The position numbers and the translations under genes were made by a program. The notes beneath the pieces were generated by a model. It was not told the DNA's origin. It did not search any database and saw only the letters and a list, made by a program, of their open reading frames with translations. From the NCBI GenBank assembly GCA_024703915.1, contig CP087969.1, forward strand, positions 2,914,001 through 2,978,000: a DNA stretch of 64,000 nucleotides, in the 5' to 3' direction. This document shows, one piece after another, positions 33,575 through 44,190 of the stretch. Each line of letters starts with the position of its first letter. Position 1 is the first letter of the stretch. This DNA is from Massilia sp. H-1. Its GTDB lineage: Bacteria > Pseudomonadota > Gammaproteobacteria > Burkholderiales > Burkholderiaceae_D.

Positions 33575-34325
33575 TTATGTAGTTTGGGTACAGGTGCGCG
33601 TGTCCGTGCGCACCTTTCCAGTGCATTTCAGCAGCTTTATCTCCGCACGAAAATCACACTTATTCACAATTTTTCAAAACTGCTCCGTTGCTTGTTAACA
33701 TTTTCAAAAAATAAACGAGGGTTTTGCAAGTTGTTGAAATTAAAGCAGTTTTTGTTTTTTGCTCAGCAGTTTGAGACAGGGGGCGCAGCCCTGCTCTCAT
33801 AGGGAAATGTCAGATTTCACCGTATTGTCCACAAAGTTATCAACAGCTTCTGTGGATAAAAGAAAAAGATCCGTTTTTTACCGTGAGTTAGCGAAATTCT
33901 TCATGATTCACATGAGGTTTGTGCTGCGTTGCATGATATTTTTGATACTGCGTCTTGCTTATTGTTATGTAGTGTTGGGCGCATATCTGGGACGGCAGCA
34001 CAAACCGCCGTTTTGACCGCCAAAACGCCCCGGAATCGACTACATGCAAGGCAATCTTGCGCTGGGTTATGCACAGTGAACGGCTTTCAAGCAGCACCAA
34101 CGCTCCCTCTGGGAGGGTATTTGCAAGTGACTGATTTTAAAAGAATAAAAAAACTTGTTTTTTGAAGGAAGCGGTTCTGTATTGTGATAGGACAAACCTT
34201 TTCTTCCTGGGGAATTTGTTTGTCCACAAAGTTGTCCACACCTTTTCTTCCCCGGGACGGAAAGCAAGCGCAAGCTGGCGAAACTGGCCTTTTACCCACT
34301 ATTTCACGCCCCTGAACCCGCCTGC
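33575..34325. other. AT-rich non-coding region with DnaA boxes: candidate origin or DnaA-binding locus
   Basis: This stretch of about 750 bases has no convincing gene and is visibly AT-richer than its surroundings, with runs such as TTTTTGTTTTTT near 33750 and AAAAGAATAAAAAAAC near 34140. It contains three perfect TTATNCACA boxes: 33660-33668, 33851-33859 (minus strand) and 34067-34075. Near-matches TTGTCCACA occur at 33825-33833, 34220-34228 and 34232-34240, plus TTATCAACA at 33837-33845. Box clusters with AT-rich DNA are the hallmark of oriC or of DnaA-titrating sites. Alphaproteobacterial origins often lie beside hemE, but betaproteobacterial origins usually lie near dnaA, so the identification is an inference. 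Confidence 0.6.
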
Positions 34326-36348
34326 ATGGCCTATTGCATCCTCAACATCGCCCTCGACACGCCGCTCAACAGCTGCTTCGACTACCGCTGGCCCTGCGCG
34401 CCGGGGGAAGAGCCGCAAGTTGGGCCAGCTGGCGCTGGTGAGTTTTGGGCGGCGTGAGGTAATTGGACTCATCGTCGAGGTCAAGTTCGCGACCGACGTT
34501 CCGGCCGATAAACTCAAGGATGCCCTGGCCGTGCGCAGCCAGCTGGCGCCGCTGTCGCCGCGCTGGCTGGCGCTGGCCAGCTTTGCGGCCGACTACTACC
34601 AGCGGCCTCTGGGCGAAGTGGCCCTGCCCGGCCTGCCGAAGAACCTGCGCGTGCTGACCACGGTCGCACTCGACCGCGCCATCAAGAAGCTGGCCAAGCA
34701 CGAAGCGGCGCACGACCATACCCCGTTCGACATGCTTAGCCCTGAACCCGGCCCAGCAGGAAGCGGCCGACGCGATCGGCGCCGCGGCTTCACTTCAACC
34801 CGATTTTGCTGTACGGCGTGACCGGCAGCGGCAAGACCGAGGTCTACCTGCAAGCCTGCGCCCAGGTGCTGGCGCGAGAGCGAGGGGCAGATCCTGATCC
34901 TGGTCCCCGAGATCAACCTCACCCCCCAGCTCGAGGGGAACATCCGCGCCCGTTTTCCAGGCGTGATGCTGGCCACGCTGCACAGCAGCCTGTCGGAGGG
35001 CGAGCGCATGCTGCACTGGCTGGCCGCGCACCAGGGCAAGGCGCGCATCGTGCTGGGCACCCGGCTCGCGATCCTGGCCTCGCTGCCGAATCTGGAAGCT
35101 GATCGTGATCGATGAAGAGCACGATCCCTCGTACAAGCAGCAGGAAGGCTTGCGCTATTCCGCGCGCGACCTGGCCGTGTGGCGCGCGCGCCAGCTGGCC
35201 ATTCCGATCGTGCTGGGATCGGCCACGCCCTCGCTCGAGAGCTGGCACCACGCCGGATCGGGGCGCTACCGCAAGCTCGAACTGCGCGAGCGCGCCGTCA
35301 AGGACGCGGTCCTGCCGCGCGTGAAGCTGCTCGACATGGAGCGCGACAAGCCGAAAGATGGCCTGACCGCGCAGCTGGTGGCGGCGCTGCGGCTGCGCAT
35401 GGAGCGCGGCGAGCAATCGCTGCTGTTCCTGAACCGGCGCGGCTACGCCCCCGTGATCTGCTGCGAGTCTTGCGGCTGGATCAGCGACTGCACGCGCTGC
35501 ACCTCGTTCATGGTGCTTCACAAGCCCGAGCACCGGCTGCGCTGCCACCATTGCAGCCTCGAGATGCGCATCCCGCGCCACTGCCCGACCTGCGGCAACG
35601 TCGACCTGCAGCCTTTGGGGCGCGGCACGCAGCGGGTGGAAGAAGGCCTGCAGCTGCTGTTCCCCGAAGCGCGCATCCTGCGCATCGACGCCGACTCCAC
35701 GCGCCGCAAGGGCAGCGCCCAGGCCGCGTTCGACACCGTGCACCGGGGCGAGGTCGACATCCTGATCGGCACCCAGATGGTCGCCAAAGGGCACGACTTC
35801 AAGAAGCTGACGCTGGTCGGCATCCTCAACCCGGACACCGCGCTGTTCTCGCAGGATTACCGCGCCAGCGAGCGCCTGTTCGCGCAGCTGATGCAGGTGG
35901 CGGGGCGGGCCGGACGGGCCGCGCGCACCGAGGGCGGCAGCGTGAGCGAAGTGCTGATCCAGACCCGCTACGCCACCCACCCCCTGTATTCGGCGGTGGT
36001 GAACCACGACTACGACCGCTTCATGCGGCGGCTTGCTGGCCGAGCGGCGCCAGGCCGCGCTGCCGCCGTACATGTACCAGGCCTTGCTGCGCGCCGAAGC
36101 GCCGGAAATCGCCACCGCGATCGCGTTCCTGGAAAGCGCGCGACTGCATCGTGCATGAAGGGATCACCGTGAACGACCCGATCCCGATGACGATGACGCG
36201 CGTGCACAATGTCGACCGTGCCCAGCTGCTGGTGGAAAGCGCCTCGCGTCCCGCGCTGCAAGCCTTCCTCAAGGAATGGCTGGCCATCCTGCGCGACATG
36301 AAGTCGCGCGTCAAATGGTCGCTCGAAGTCGACCCCCTCGACATTTAA
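34326..36348 (+). CDS. priA: Primosomal replication restart helicase PriA
   Basis: PriA recognises stalled forks and reloads the replicative helicase. The helicase core includes ILLYGVTGSGKTEVYLQA (Walker A), VIDEEHDPSYKQQ (DEEH box) and GTQMVAKGHDFKKLTLVGIL. The zinc module shows the expected paired cysteines: CCESCGWISDCTRCTSF and RCHHCSLEM followed by HCPTCGN. About 670 residues. Breaks near 34405, 34737 (GCTTAGCCC), 34880, 35098, 36033 and 36140 are spanned. A direct role in replication restart fits its position beside the DnaA-box region, though hemE-priA neighbourhood alone proves nothing. Confidence 0.93.
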
Positions 36349-36351
36349 TTG

Positions 36352-36414
36352 CACAATCGGGGTCAGACCTCCATTCTGAAATTGTTTCAGAATGGAGGTC
36401 TGACCCCGATTGTG
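36352..36414. repeat. 63 bp perfect palindromic repeat (REP-like)
   Basis: Two 30-base arms (36352-36381 and 36385-36414) are exact reverse complements around a 3-base centre. The arms contain GGGGTCAGACCTCCATTCTG. A second, decayed copy lies at 57196-57244. The position just after priA suits a transcription-terminating or REP-type mobile palindrome. Confidence 0.9.
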
Positions 36415-36509
36415 AAACAAATGGGCGGCTTTCTGTGCTTGCCGACATCGATTTGCATCCCCATATAGAATTGACGGCAGCAGCCGTCCTTCAACATGAC
36501 AGGGTCCGC

Positions 36510-37950
36510 ATGAACAAAATCACAGTCGACGTTGCCGTCATCGGTACCGGAACCGCGGGCCTGGCGGCCTACCGCCGCGCGCGCCCAGGGCAAGAGCGCG
36601 GTCGTCATCGAGAGCGGGCCCTACGGCACCACCTGTGCCCGCGTCGGCTGCATGCCGAGCAAGCTGCTGATCGCTGCCAGCGAAGCGGCCCACATGCTGG
36701 CGCTGGCCCCCGGGTTCGGCGTGCACGCGGGGCAGACCAGAATCGACGGCAAGGCCGTCATGGCGCGCGTGCGCAGTGAGCGCGACCGCTTTGTCGGCTT
36801 CGTGCTGGAAGGCGTGGACAATATCGCGCCGGCCGACAAGCTGCGCGGCCATGCGCGCTTTACCGGCCCGCACACGCTGCAGGTCGGCGACCACACGGTC
36901 GTCGCGGCGGCGCGGGTCGTCATTGCCACCGGCTCCACGCCCATCATGCTGCCCAAGCTGCGCGATGTGGGCAAGGGTGTGATCGTCAGCGACGATGTAT
37001 TCGAATGGACCGACCTGCCGTCGTCGGTGGCCGTGATCGGGACCGGCGTCATCGGCCTGGAACTGGGGCAGGCCCTGAGCCTAGCTCGGCGTGCGGGTCA
37101 GCTTCTTTGCACGCGGCGGCAGCGTGGCCCAATTGACCGATCCCGATGTGCTGCACGTGGCCGCGCAGACGCTGGCCGCGGAAATCGACTTGCGCTTCCA
37201 GCAGACCATCGTGGCGGCGCGCCAGGACGGCGACGAGGTCGAGCTGACCACCCACGACGCCATGGCGTTCAGCGCACCGAGCGCTTCCAGTACGTGCTGG
37301 TGGCGGCCGGGCGCAAGCCGAACGTGGATGCGATCGGGATCGAACATACCGGTCTGGCACTGGACCACAAGGGCATTCCGCTGTTCGACCCGGCCACCAT
37401 GCAGTGCGGGACCAGCCATATTTTCATTGCGGGCGACGCCAATAACGAGCGCCCGGTCCTGCCGGAGGCGGCGGACCACGGCAAGATCGCGGGCGACAAT
37501 GCGGGCCGCTATCCGGACGTGCGTCCGGGTCTGCGCCGCACCCCGCTGGCGATCGCGTTCACGGAACCGCAGATTGCGACCCTGGGCGAGACCTACCGCG
37601 AGCTGTGCGCCGAAGGACGGCCGAAATTCGCGATCGGGAAGGTGTCGTTCACGAACCAGGGACGCAGCCGCGTGATGCTGCAAAATCACGGCATGCTGCG
37701 CGTGTACGGGGAATATGCGAGCGGACGATTCCTGGGCGCGGAGATGATCGGTCCGCGCGCCGAGAACCTCGGCCATCTGCTGGCCTGGGCCTGCCAGGCG
37801 CGCCTGACGGTGGCCCAGATGCTCGACATGCCGTTCTACCACCCGGTGATCGAGGAAGGCGTGCGCACGGCGCTGCGCGACTTGGCCGCGGAACTGGAAA
37901 AGGGCGCGCCGCCGGTGGAGTGCGGCGCGGAGTGTCTGCCAGGCGTCTAA
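36510..37950 (+). CDS. Dihydrolipoyl-dehydrogenase-like flavoprotein
   Basis: FAD/NAD disulfide oxidoreductase of about 480 residues. The FAD-binding VAVIGTGTAGLAAYR, the redox-active disulfide CARVGCMPSK (C-x4-C), the NAD-binding VAVIGTGVIGLELGQALS and FIAGDANNERPVLPEAADHG are present, and the C-terminal dimer/active-site region reads FYHPVIEEGVRTALRDL. It resembles lipoamide dehydrogenases that are not part of a 2-oxo-acid dehydrogenase operon; no E1 or E2 gene is adjacent. Breaks near 36580, 37084 and 37277 are spanned. Confidence 0.87.
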
Positions 37951-37975
37951 GCCCGATGATGCGCTAAACGAACCA

Positions 37976-38078
37976 CCACATCGCCCTCGCGAAGGCGGGC
38001 TCGCACGCGAGCCCCCTATAGCACGTCACCGAATTCGGGTACGTGCTATGGGCCCCCGCCTTCGCGAGGGCGATGTGG
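37976..38078. repeat. Long imperfect palindrome with nested hairpins (REP/BIME-like)
   Basis: Outer arms CCACATCGCCCTCGCGAAGG... (37976-37999) and the reverse complement at 38055-38078 match over about 24 bases. Inside, TAGCACGT and ACGTGCTA form a second stem around an EcoRI-like centre, and GGGCTCGC/GCGAGCCC form a third. It lies between a flavoprotein gene and a convergent DUF1857 gene, a usual location for such repeats. Confidence 0.85.
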
Positions 38079-38083
38079 GAGCG

Positions 38084-38569
38084 TCAGTTCAGGTAAGTCG
38101 CATCCAGCCGCCCCGCCGCAGCCAGTTCACGCACCACGCGGATGGTGTCGATATCGGCTTCCTGGTAGGCCGACTTGCGGAACTCGTCATACATGGCATT
38201 GGCCGCGTCGGTCTGGGCATCGTGTCCGTCGTCGTACTGGAAGCGCACGTACAGCGTGTGCTCGGACGGGGATTCGATCGTCATCACCAGGCTAGAGGCG
38301 CTGATCTCGCCCTGCGCCGCCACCTCGTAGCGCACCTGCTGCAGCGGGGTCAGGATCACGCGGTCGGCGATTTCCAGCTCGCCGTAGCGCAGGCGGCGCC
38401 GGAAGCTGCCCGCTTCGCGCTCCTCGATCGTGCATTCGTCCAGGTGCGGGATGAACAACTTGGGCGTGTCGGCCCGCATGACCAGGCCGCGCCACAGCTG
38501 CTCGCGGGTGATGGTGTCGATCAGCGGGTTGAGCGGGTCGTTAATTTCAATCAGGTGTTCAAATTTCAT
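38084..38569 (-). CDS. DUF1857 / SRPBCC-fold protein
   Basis: A 161-residue START-like protein: MKFEHLIEINDPLNPLIDTI, LWRGLVMRADTPKLFIPHLD, and LTPLQQVRYEVAAQGEIS are typical of DUF1857 (AtaL-like). The family has a deep hydrophobic pocket, but the ligand is unknown. The gene is uninterrupted. The start at 38569 is chosen over an upstream in-frame ATG because the family begins MKFEHLI. Confidence 0.85.
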   Translation of the reverse strand: MKFEHLIEINDPLNPLIDTITREQLWRGLVMRADTPKLFIPHLDECTIEEREAGSFRRRLRYGELEIADRVILTPLQQVRYEVAAQGEISASSLVMTIESPSEHTLYVRFQYDDGHDAQTDAANAMYDEFRKSAYQEADIDTIRVVRELAAAGRLDATYLN

Positions 38570-38679
38570 GGTGCCATACTCGTGTTGGTGAGGCGCGCGT
38601 GCGCCGATACCCGCGATGGTAACGCATGGGACGCCAGCCTGCATTTGTGCGACGAGGAAACGTTGACAAGGGTTACACT

Positions 38680-39225
38680 ATGGCGATGAGAAGCAAACGC
38701 AGCGACTACCTGGCCCATGTCGAGGCCGTCCAAAAGCGCAGCAAGGAGGCCGTCGAGCAATCGATCGCCGAGCGGCGCACCATTTCCCGCAGCCTGCCGG
38801 CGCTGGACGAGGCGACGCTCGGCCAGCGCGCAGCCGATGCGGTGGCGCGCTTCGGCGGTTCGTGGGCTTTCATCGGCGTGTTCGCGCTGGTGCTGACCGC
38901 CTGGGTCGGACTCAATTCCTGGTTCCTCCTGCGCGACGGCCACAAGCCGTTCGACCCCTTCCCCTACATTCTGCTCAATCTGGTGCTGTCGATGCTGGCC
39001 GCGATCCAGGCGCCGGTGATCCTGATGTCGCAGAACCGCCAGGGCGAAAAAGACCGCCTCACCGCGCTGCACGACTATGAAGTCAATCTCAAGGCGGAGC
39101 TGGAGATCATGGCGCTGCACAAGAAGATGGACGAGTTCAAGGTCCAGCTGCTCGAAGTGCAGCAGGAGCAGCTGCGCCTGCTCAATGCCCTGTGCAACAA
39201 GAACGACGTCGACGCCGGACTCTGA
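38680..39225 (+). CDS. DUF1003 membrane protein
   Basis: A 181-residue inner-membrane protein with two helices: GSWAFIGVFALVLTAWVGLN and DPFPYILLNLVLSMLAAIQA, followed by the signature PVILMSQNRQGEKDRL and a coiled C-terminal helix (MDEFKVQLLEVQQEQLRLL). This matches DUF1003. Function unknown. The gene reads without interruption and ends one base before the convergent LysR gene. Confidence 0.88.
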   Translation: MAMRSKRSDYLAHVEAVQKRSKEAVEQSIAERRTISRSLPALDEATLGQRAADAVARFGGSWAFIGVFALVLTAWVGLNSWFLLRDGHKPFDPFPYILLNLVLSMLAAIQAPVILMSQNRQGEKDRLTALHDYEVNLKAELEIMALHKKMDEFKVQLLEVQQEQLRLLNALCNKNDVDAGL

Positions 39226-40135
39226 TCAGGGCAAACCTTCGTCCCAGTACGGCGCCACTGAAGCGGGCCGCAAAAACTCGATGAAGGCGATCGTCTTGGG
39301 CGGCAGGTAGCTGCGGTTCAGGTACTGGGCCGACACCACCGACTGCGGCACGATCGGGAAATCGCGCAGCACCCGCACCAGCGCGCCGCTCTTGAGCTGC
39401 TGGTGCATGGCCCAGGTGGACTGCAGCGCGATCCCCAGCCCCGCGACCGAGGCGTCGCGCAGGGCTTCGCCGTTATCGCTTTGCATGCGCCCGCGCACCC
39501 GCATCACCACTTCCTTGTTGCCATCCTTGAAGCGCCACGGGTGAAAACCGTCCAGCACCAGGCACTGGTGCTGCGCCAGGTCTTCCGGCCGCTGCGGGGT
39601 GCCGTGCCGCTCCAGGTAGGCTAGGCTGACGCGCACAACCACAGGCGGCTGGGCGCGAGCGTGCGCGCCACCAGGGCCGAATCGCGCAAGGGGCCGATCC
39701 GCACCGCCACGTCGATCCCGTTGGCGGCCAGGTCGATCACCCGGTCCGACAGGCGCAGGTCGAGCCGGATCCCCGGATGCAGGTCGAGAAACGCGGGCAG
39801 CGCCGGCATCAGGTGCAGCCGTCCGAACGAGACCGAAGCCGCCACCCGCAGCAGCCCGTGCGGCCCCTCGGCGCCGCCGCCGACCGAGGATTCGGCCAGT
39901 TCGGCCGCCTCCAGCAGCACCAGCGCCCGCTCGAGGAAGGCCTCGCCGTCCTGGGTCAGCGCGATCTGGCGCGTGGTCCGGTGCAGCAGGCGCGCGCCCA
40001 GCTGCCGCTCGAGCTGGGCCATGCGCGCGCTCGACGCCGCTTGGCTGACAGGCCGAATTCGCGCCCGGCGGCCGACAGGTTGCGGGTGGCGCACACCCGC
40101 ACGAACAGGGCGACATCGATCAGATCCAGGGCCAT
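39226..40135 (-). CDS. LysR-family transcriptional regulator
   Basis: The N-terminal winged helix (LARLLHRTTRQIALTQDGEA region with VSSARMAQLERQLGARLLHR) and the C-terminal effector domain (RVAASVSFGRLHLMPALPAF, VAVRIGPLRDSALVARTLAP) match LysR regulators. About 302 residues. Breaks near 40052 and 39623 are spanned. It is divergent from the oxidoreductase at 40238, which is therefore its likely target; the shared region carries a 14 bp palindrome. Confidence 0.88.
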
Positions 40136-40148
40136 TATTCTGTTTTGG

Positions 40149-40162
40149 TGAATAGCTATTCA
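40149..40162. promoter_or_regulatory. Candidate LysR operator palindrome
   Basis: TGAATAGCTATTCA is a perfect 14-base palindrome between the divergent LysR and oxidoreductase genes. It begins with T and ends with A, close to the T-N11-A pattern of LysR sites. Its position 14 bases upstream of the LysR start would suit autoregulation. Confidence 0.5.
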
Positions 40163-40237
40163 AGCATTATGCCAATTATCAAACGAATCGGCCAGCCTCA
40201 GACTAGGCGCACTTCATCACACCAAGGAGCCTGACCC

Positions 40238-41242
40238 ATGAAAGCCATCGCCGTCCTCAACGGAACCCTGCAAGACACCGACCTGCCACTGCCACAGCCG
40301 CTCATGCGGACCTGCTGGTGAAAATCGAAGCCATTTCGGTCAATCCGGTCGACCACAAGGTGCGCGCTTAGCCAGGCTCAGGATGCCGAGGCGCGCGTGC
40401 TGGGCTGGGATGCGGCTTTAAGCACCGTGACCGCGGTCGGCCCGGAGGTGACCTTGTTCAAGGTGGGCGACCAGGTCTATTACGCGGGCAGCCTGGTACG
40501 GGCTAGGCGCCAACAGCGAGTTCCACGTGGTGGACGAGCGCATCGCCGCGCGCCTGCTTCTAGCCACGCTCGATTTCGCCCAGGCCGCGGCCCTGCCGCT
40601 GACCAGCATCACCGCCTGGGAAGCGCTGTTCAACCGGCTTGGCGTCTCGCGCGCCGGTCAGGATGCGGGCAAGAGCATCCTGATCGTGGGCGGCGCCGGC
40701 ATGGGGTCGGTTCGATCGCGATCCAGCTGGCCAAAAAACTGGCGCGCCTGACGGTGGTGGCCACCGCTTCGCGTGCCGAGTCGGCCGCCTGGTGCAAGCG
40801 CCTCGGCGCCGACCATGTGATCGACCACCATGGCGACATTCCGGCGCAGCTGGCCGCGCTCAGGCCTGCCGGCAGGTGGACTTCATCCTGTGCTTGAACG
40901 AGATCGACAAGCACTTCCCGGCGCTGGTGGAAGCGGTCCGGCCGCAGGGCCGCATCTGCAGCATCCTGGGCAACCAGGCGCCGCTGGCGCTCGATGGCCT
41001 GTTCACCAAGAGCGCGGCGCTGGTGTTCGAACTGATGTTCACGCGTTCGATGTTCTGAAACCGCCGACATGCTCGAACAGCACATCCTGCTGACCGAAGT
41101 GGCGGGCCTGGTTGACGAGCGCGTGCTGGTGACCACCGTGGGGGAATCGTTCGGGCGTATCAATGCCGCCAACATCGCCCGCGCCCACGAGGCGCTGGAA
41201 GGCCGCCGCATGATCGGCAAGATCGTGCTGTCGGGCTTCTAG
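40238..41242 (+). CDS. Zinc-type alcohol dehydrogenase-like / quinone oxidoreductase
   Basis: Medium-chain reductase of about 335 residues. [33 protein letters not shown] (after repair near 40420), the [14 protein letters not shown] block and the nucleotide-binding [19 protein letters not shown] are typical of the QOR/ZnMDR group. AAGGAG lies before ATG 40238. Breaks near 40300, 40371, 40421, 40503, 40558, 40705 and 40867 are spanned. Probably controlled by the adjacent LysR gene. Confidence 0.83.
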
Positions 41243-41248
41243 AATGCG

Positions 41249-42018
41249 TCAGGTATTCTTCTCGCGCGGGAGCGAGAAGCCGTGCTTGAGCAGGATGGCG
41301 CGCGGGGCGGTCGACTGCAGGAACTGCAGGAAGCGCGGCGCCAGCGGATTGGCTGCGCCATGGCGCGTGACGATCACGCCCTGCTCGATCGGCGGCACGC
41401 CGTCTTCGGGAATCAGGTAATAGCTGCCGGTGCCCTTGACCTTGGGCGCCAGTACGGTGGTGTAGGAGACGATGCCGATTTGCGCCGTGCCGGTCTGGAC
41501 CAGCTGCGCGGTCTGGGCGATGTTGTCTCCCAACACCAGCTTGTTCTTGACGACGTCCCAGAAGCCGAGCGCCATCAGCGAGGCGCGGCGCGGCCGTAGG
41601 GCGCAACGTCGGGATTGGCGATGGCGAGGCGGTTCAGGCGCGCGTCGTTCAGGATCCGCATGCCCTGGGTGAGGTCGAAACGGGGATCGAGCGACCAGAG
41701 CACGATGCGGCCGACGGCATACGGCGCCAGCGTGGCGCGCTCGGCCGCGCCGTCCTGCGCCAGCTGGACCGGATACTTCATGTCGGCCGACATGAACACG
41801 TCGAACGGCGCCCCGTTCTTGATCTGGGCGTAGATGCTGCCCGACGAGCCGAGCGAGGTCTTGAGCTCCGCCCCCGGCACTTGCAGGGCGAACGCCGCCG
41901 CCAGCTCGTCGATGCTGTAGCTCAGGTCGGACGCGGCCGCCACCGTCAGCGTTTCGGCGGACACGGGCAAGGCCAGGAAACCGAGGCTGGCCACCAGGAT
42001 CAGGAGGGTTTTCTTCAT
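41249..42018 (-). CDS. modA: Molybdate ABC transporter substrate-binding protein
   Basis: A signal peptide (MKKTLLILVASLGFLALPVSA) is followed by the type-II binding-protein core: LTVAAASDLSYSIDELAAAF, SLGSSGSIYAQIKNGAPFDVF and the AQTAQLVQTGTAQIGIVSY segment. About 255 residues. The serine and tyrosine/oxyanion-contact positions look ModA-like. Break near 41590. No modB or modC is adjacent, so partner subunits must lie elsewhere, or the specificity could be another oxyanion. Confidence 0.82.
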
Positions 42019-42103
42019 CCGTCCATTCTACGATAGCTTTGCGCGGCCTGCGCACTGCCCGGTGCGCTACAATGGCTGGTTGTTTCCAGAAGAATGCCCT
42101 CCG

Positions 42104-44190
42104 ATGTCCTCCGCCCCCAAGTTCGGCCTGAACGTTCCCCAGAGCGAAGCTGTCATGTATCTTGACGGCCCGTGCCTGGTGCTGGCTAAGCGCCGGTTCT
42201 GGGCAAGACGCGCGTGATCACGCAAAAGATCGCGCACCTGATCGAGGACCGCGGCTACGATCCGCGCACCATCGCCGCGCTCACGTTCACCAACAAGGCC
42301 GCGCTCGAGATGCAGGAGCGGATCGCCAAGCTGCTCAAGCAGCCGCGCCAGGCCAAGCAGCTGACGGTGTCGACCTTCCACTCGCTGGGCGTGAAAATCC
42401 TGCGCCAGGAAGCGGCCGGGGTCGGGCTGAAAGACCGCTTCTCGATCATGGACAGCGACGACTGCTACGGCCTGGTGCAGGATCTGGCGATCACCACCGA
42501 CAAGCAGCTGATCCGCAGCATTCAGAATGCCATCTCGCTGTGGAAGAATGGCCTGGTCGACCCGGAAGACGCGATCAAGAACGCCAAGGATGAAGACGAA
42601 GCCCAGGCCGCGCGCGTATTCCGCAGCTATGTGGCCACGCTGGCCGCCTACCAGGCGGTCGACTTCGACGATCTGATCCGCCTGCCGGTGGAACTGTTCC
42701 GCACCAACGATCCGATCCGCGACAAGTGGCAGCGCCGCCTGCGCTATCTGCTGATGGACGAGTACCAGGACACCAACACCTGCCAGTACGAGCTGGTCAA
42801 GCTGCTGGTGACCGGCATCGGCAAGAAGCCGATGTTTACCGCCGTCGGCGACGACGATCAGGCGATCTACGCCTGGCGCGGCGCGTCGGTGGAAAACCTC
42901 AAGACGCTGGGCGAGGACTTCCCCGACCTGGAAGGTGATCAAGCTCGAACAGAACTACCGCTCCACCACCCGCATTCTGCAGGCGGCCAACGCGGTCATC
43001 GGCAACAACCCCAAGCTGTTCGAAAAGGCCCTGTGGTCCGAGCACGGCCTGGGCGAGCCGATCAAGGTGCTCGGCATGCAGAGCGACGACCAGGAAGCCG
43101 AACAGGTGGCGATCATGATTTCGGCCGACCGCTTCCAGCGCAAGAACAAGTGGTCCGACTACGCGATTCTGTACCGCGGCAACCACCAGGCGCGCGTGAT
43201 CGAACAGTCGCTGCGCAAGGAGCGCATTCCGTACACGATCTCGGGCGGCCAGAGCTTTTCGACAAGGCCGAGATCAAGGACATCATCAGCTACCTGCGCC
43301 TGATCGCCAATGACGGCGACGATCCGGCCTTCATCCGCGCGGTGACCACGCCCAAGCGCGGGGTCGGCATGGCCACGCTGGAAGTGCTGGGCGAATTTTC
43401 CAAGCAGTGGAACTGCTCGCTGTTCGAAGCGACCTTCAAGGGCGGCATCGAAGCCAAGCTGGCCGACCGCCAGCTGCTGCCGCTGCGCGACTTCTGCAAT
43501 TTCATCAACCAGCTCGAAGCGCGCGCCAGCCGCCCTGGTCCTTCCGGCAGCGGCGAGAACGCGGCCGCGGTGCTGGACGACATGATGAAAGAGATCGCCT
43601 ACGAGAGCTACCTGTACGACGTGTTCGAGGAACGCGCCGCGCAAAGCAAGTGGCAGAACGTGCTTGAATTTACCAACTGGCTCAAGGAGCGCGGCAACGG
43701 CGGCAAGGACAAGTCGGGCGAAGAAAAGAACCTGCTCGAACTGACCCAGATGGTCGCGCTCATGAGCATGCTCGAAGGCCAGGACGAAGAGCCGGACGCG
43801 GTGCGCATGTCGACCCTGCACGCGTCCAAGGGGCTGGAGTATCCGCACGTGTTCCTGGTCGGCGTGGAAGAAGGCATCCTGCCGCACAAGGGCGATCCGG
43901 ACGCGCCGGTCGAGACCATCGCCGCGCGGGTGCAGGAAGAACGGCGCCTGATGTACGTGGGGATCACGCGCGCCCAGCGCACGCTGCAGATCACCTGGTG
44001 CAAGAAGCGCAAGCGCAGCCGGCATGAGCAGGTGCACTGCGATCCCTCGCGTTTCATCAAGGAGATGGCGCTCGATGTGGGCGACGCCGTGCCGACCGAA
44101 GCGGAAACGCTCTCGCCCAAGGACCGTCTGGCCAGCCTGGAAGGCGCTGCTGTCCACACCCAAAACATGAACATGGAGACCGCTCAGTGA
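42104..44190 (+). CDS. rep: Rep/UvrD-type DNA helicase
   Basis: Superfamily-1 3'-5' helicase of about 690 residues. Motif I (LVLAGAGSGKTRV) is split at 42186 by GGCTAAGC. Later motifs are intact: AALTFTNKAALEMQ (Ia), LLMDEYQDTNTCQYEL (II), TAVGDDDQAIYAWRGA (III), EQNYRSTTRILQAAN (IV), MSTLHASKGLEYPHVFLVG (V) and RLMYVGITRAQRTLQ (VI). The sequence resembles Rep more than UvrD, and no other fork gene is beside it. Breaks near 42210, 42935 and 43255. The frame as read ends at 44190; a one-base change near 44148 would instead end it at 44170 with a LLSTPKT tail. Confidence 0.87.

Noticed and set aside
33584..34299. Short open frames in the hemE-priA interval
   Set aside because: None has a ribosome site plus a protein-like composition; they overlap the DnaA boxes and AT-rich runs.
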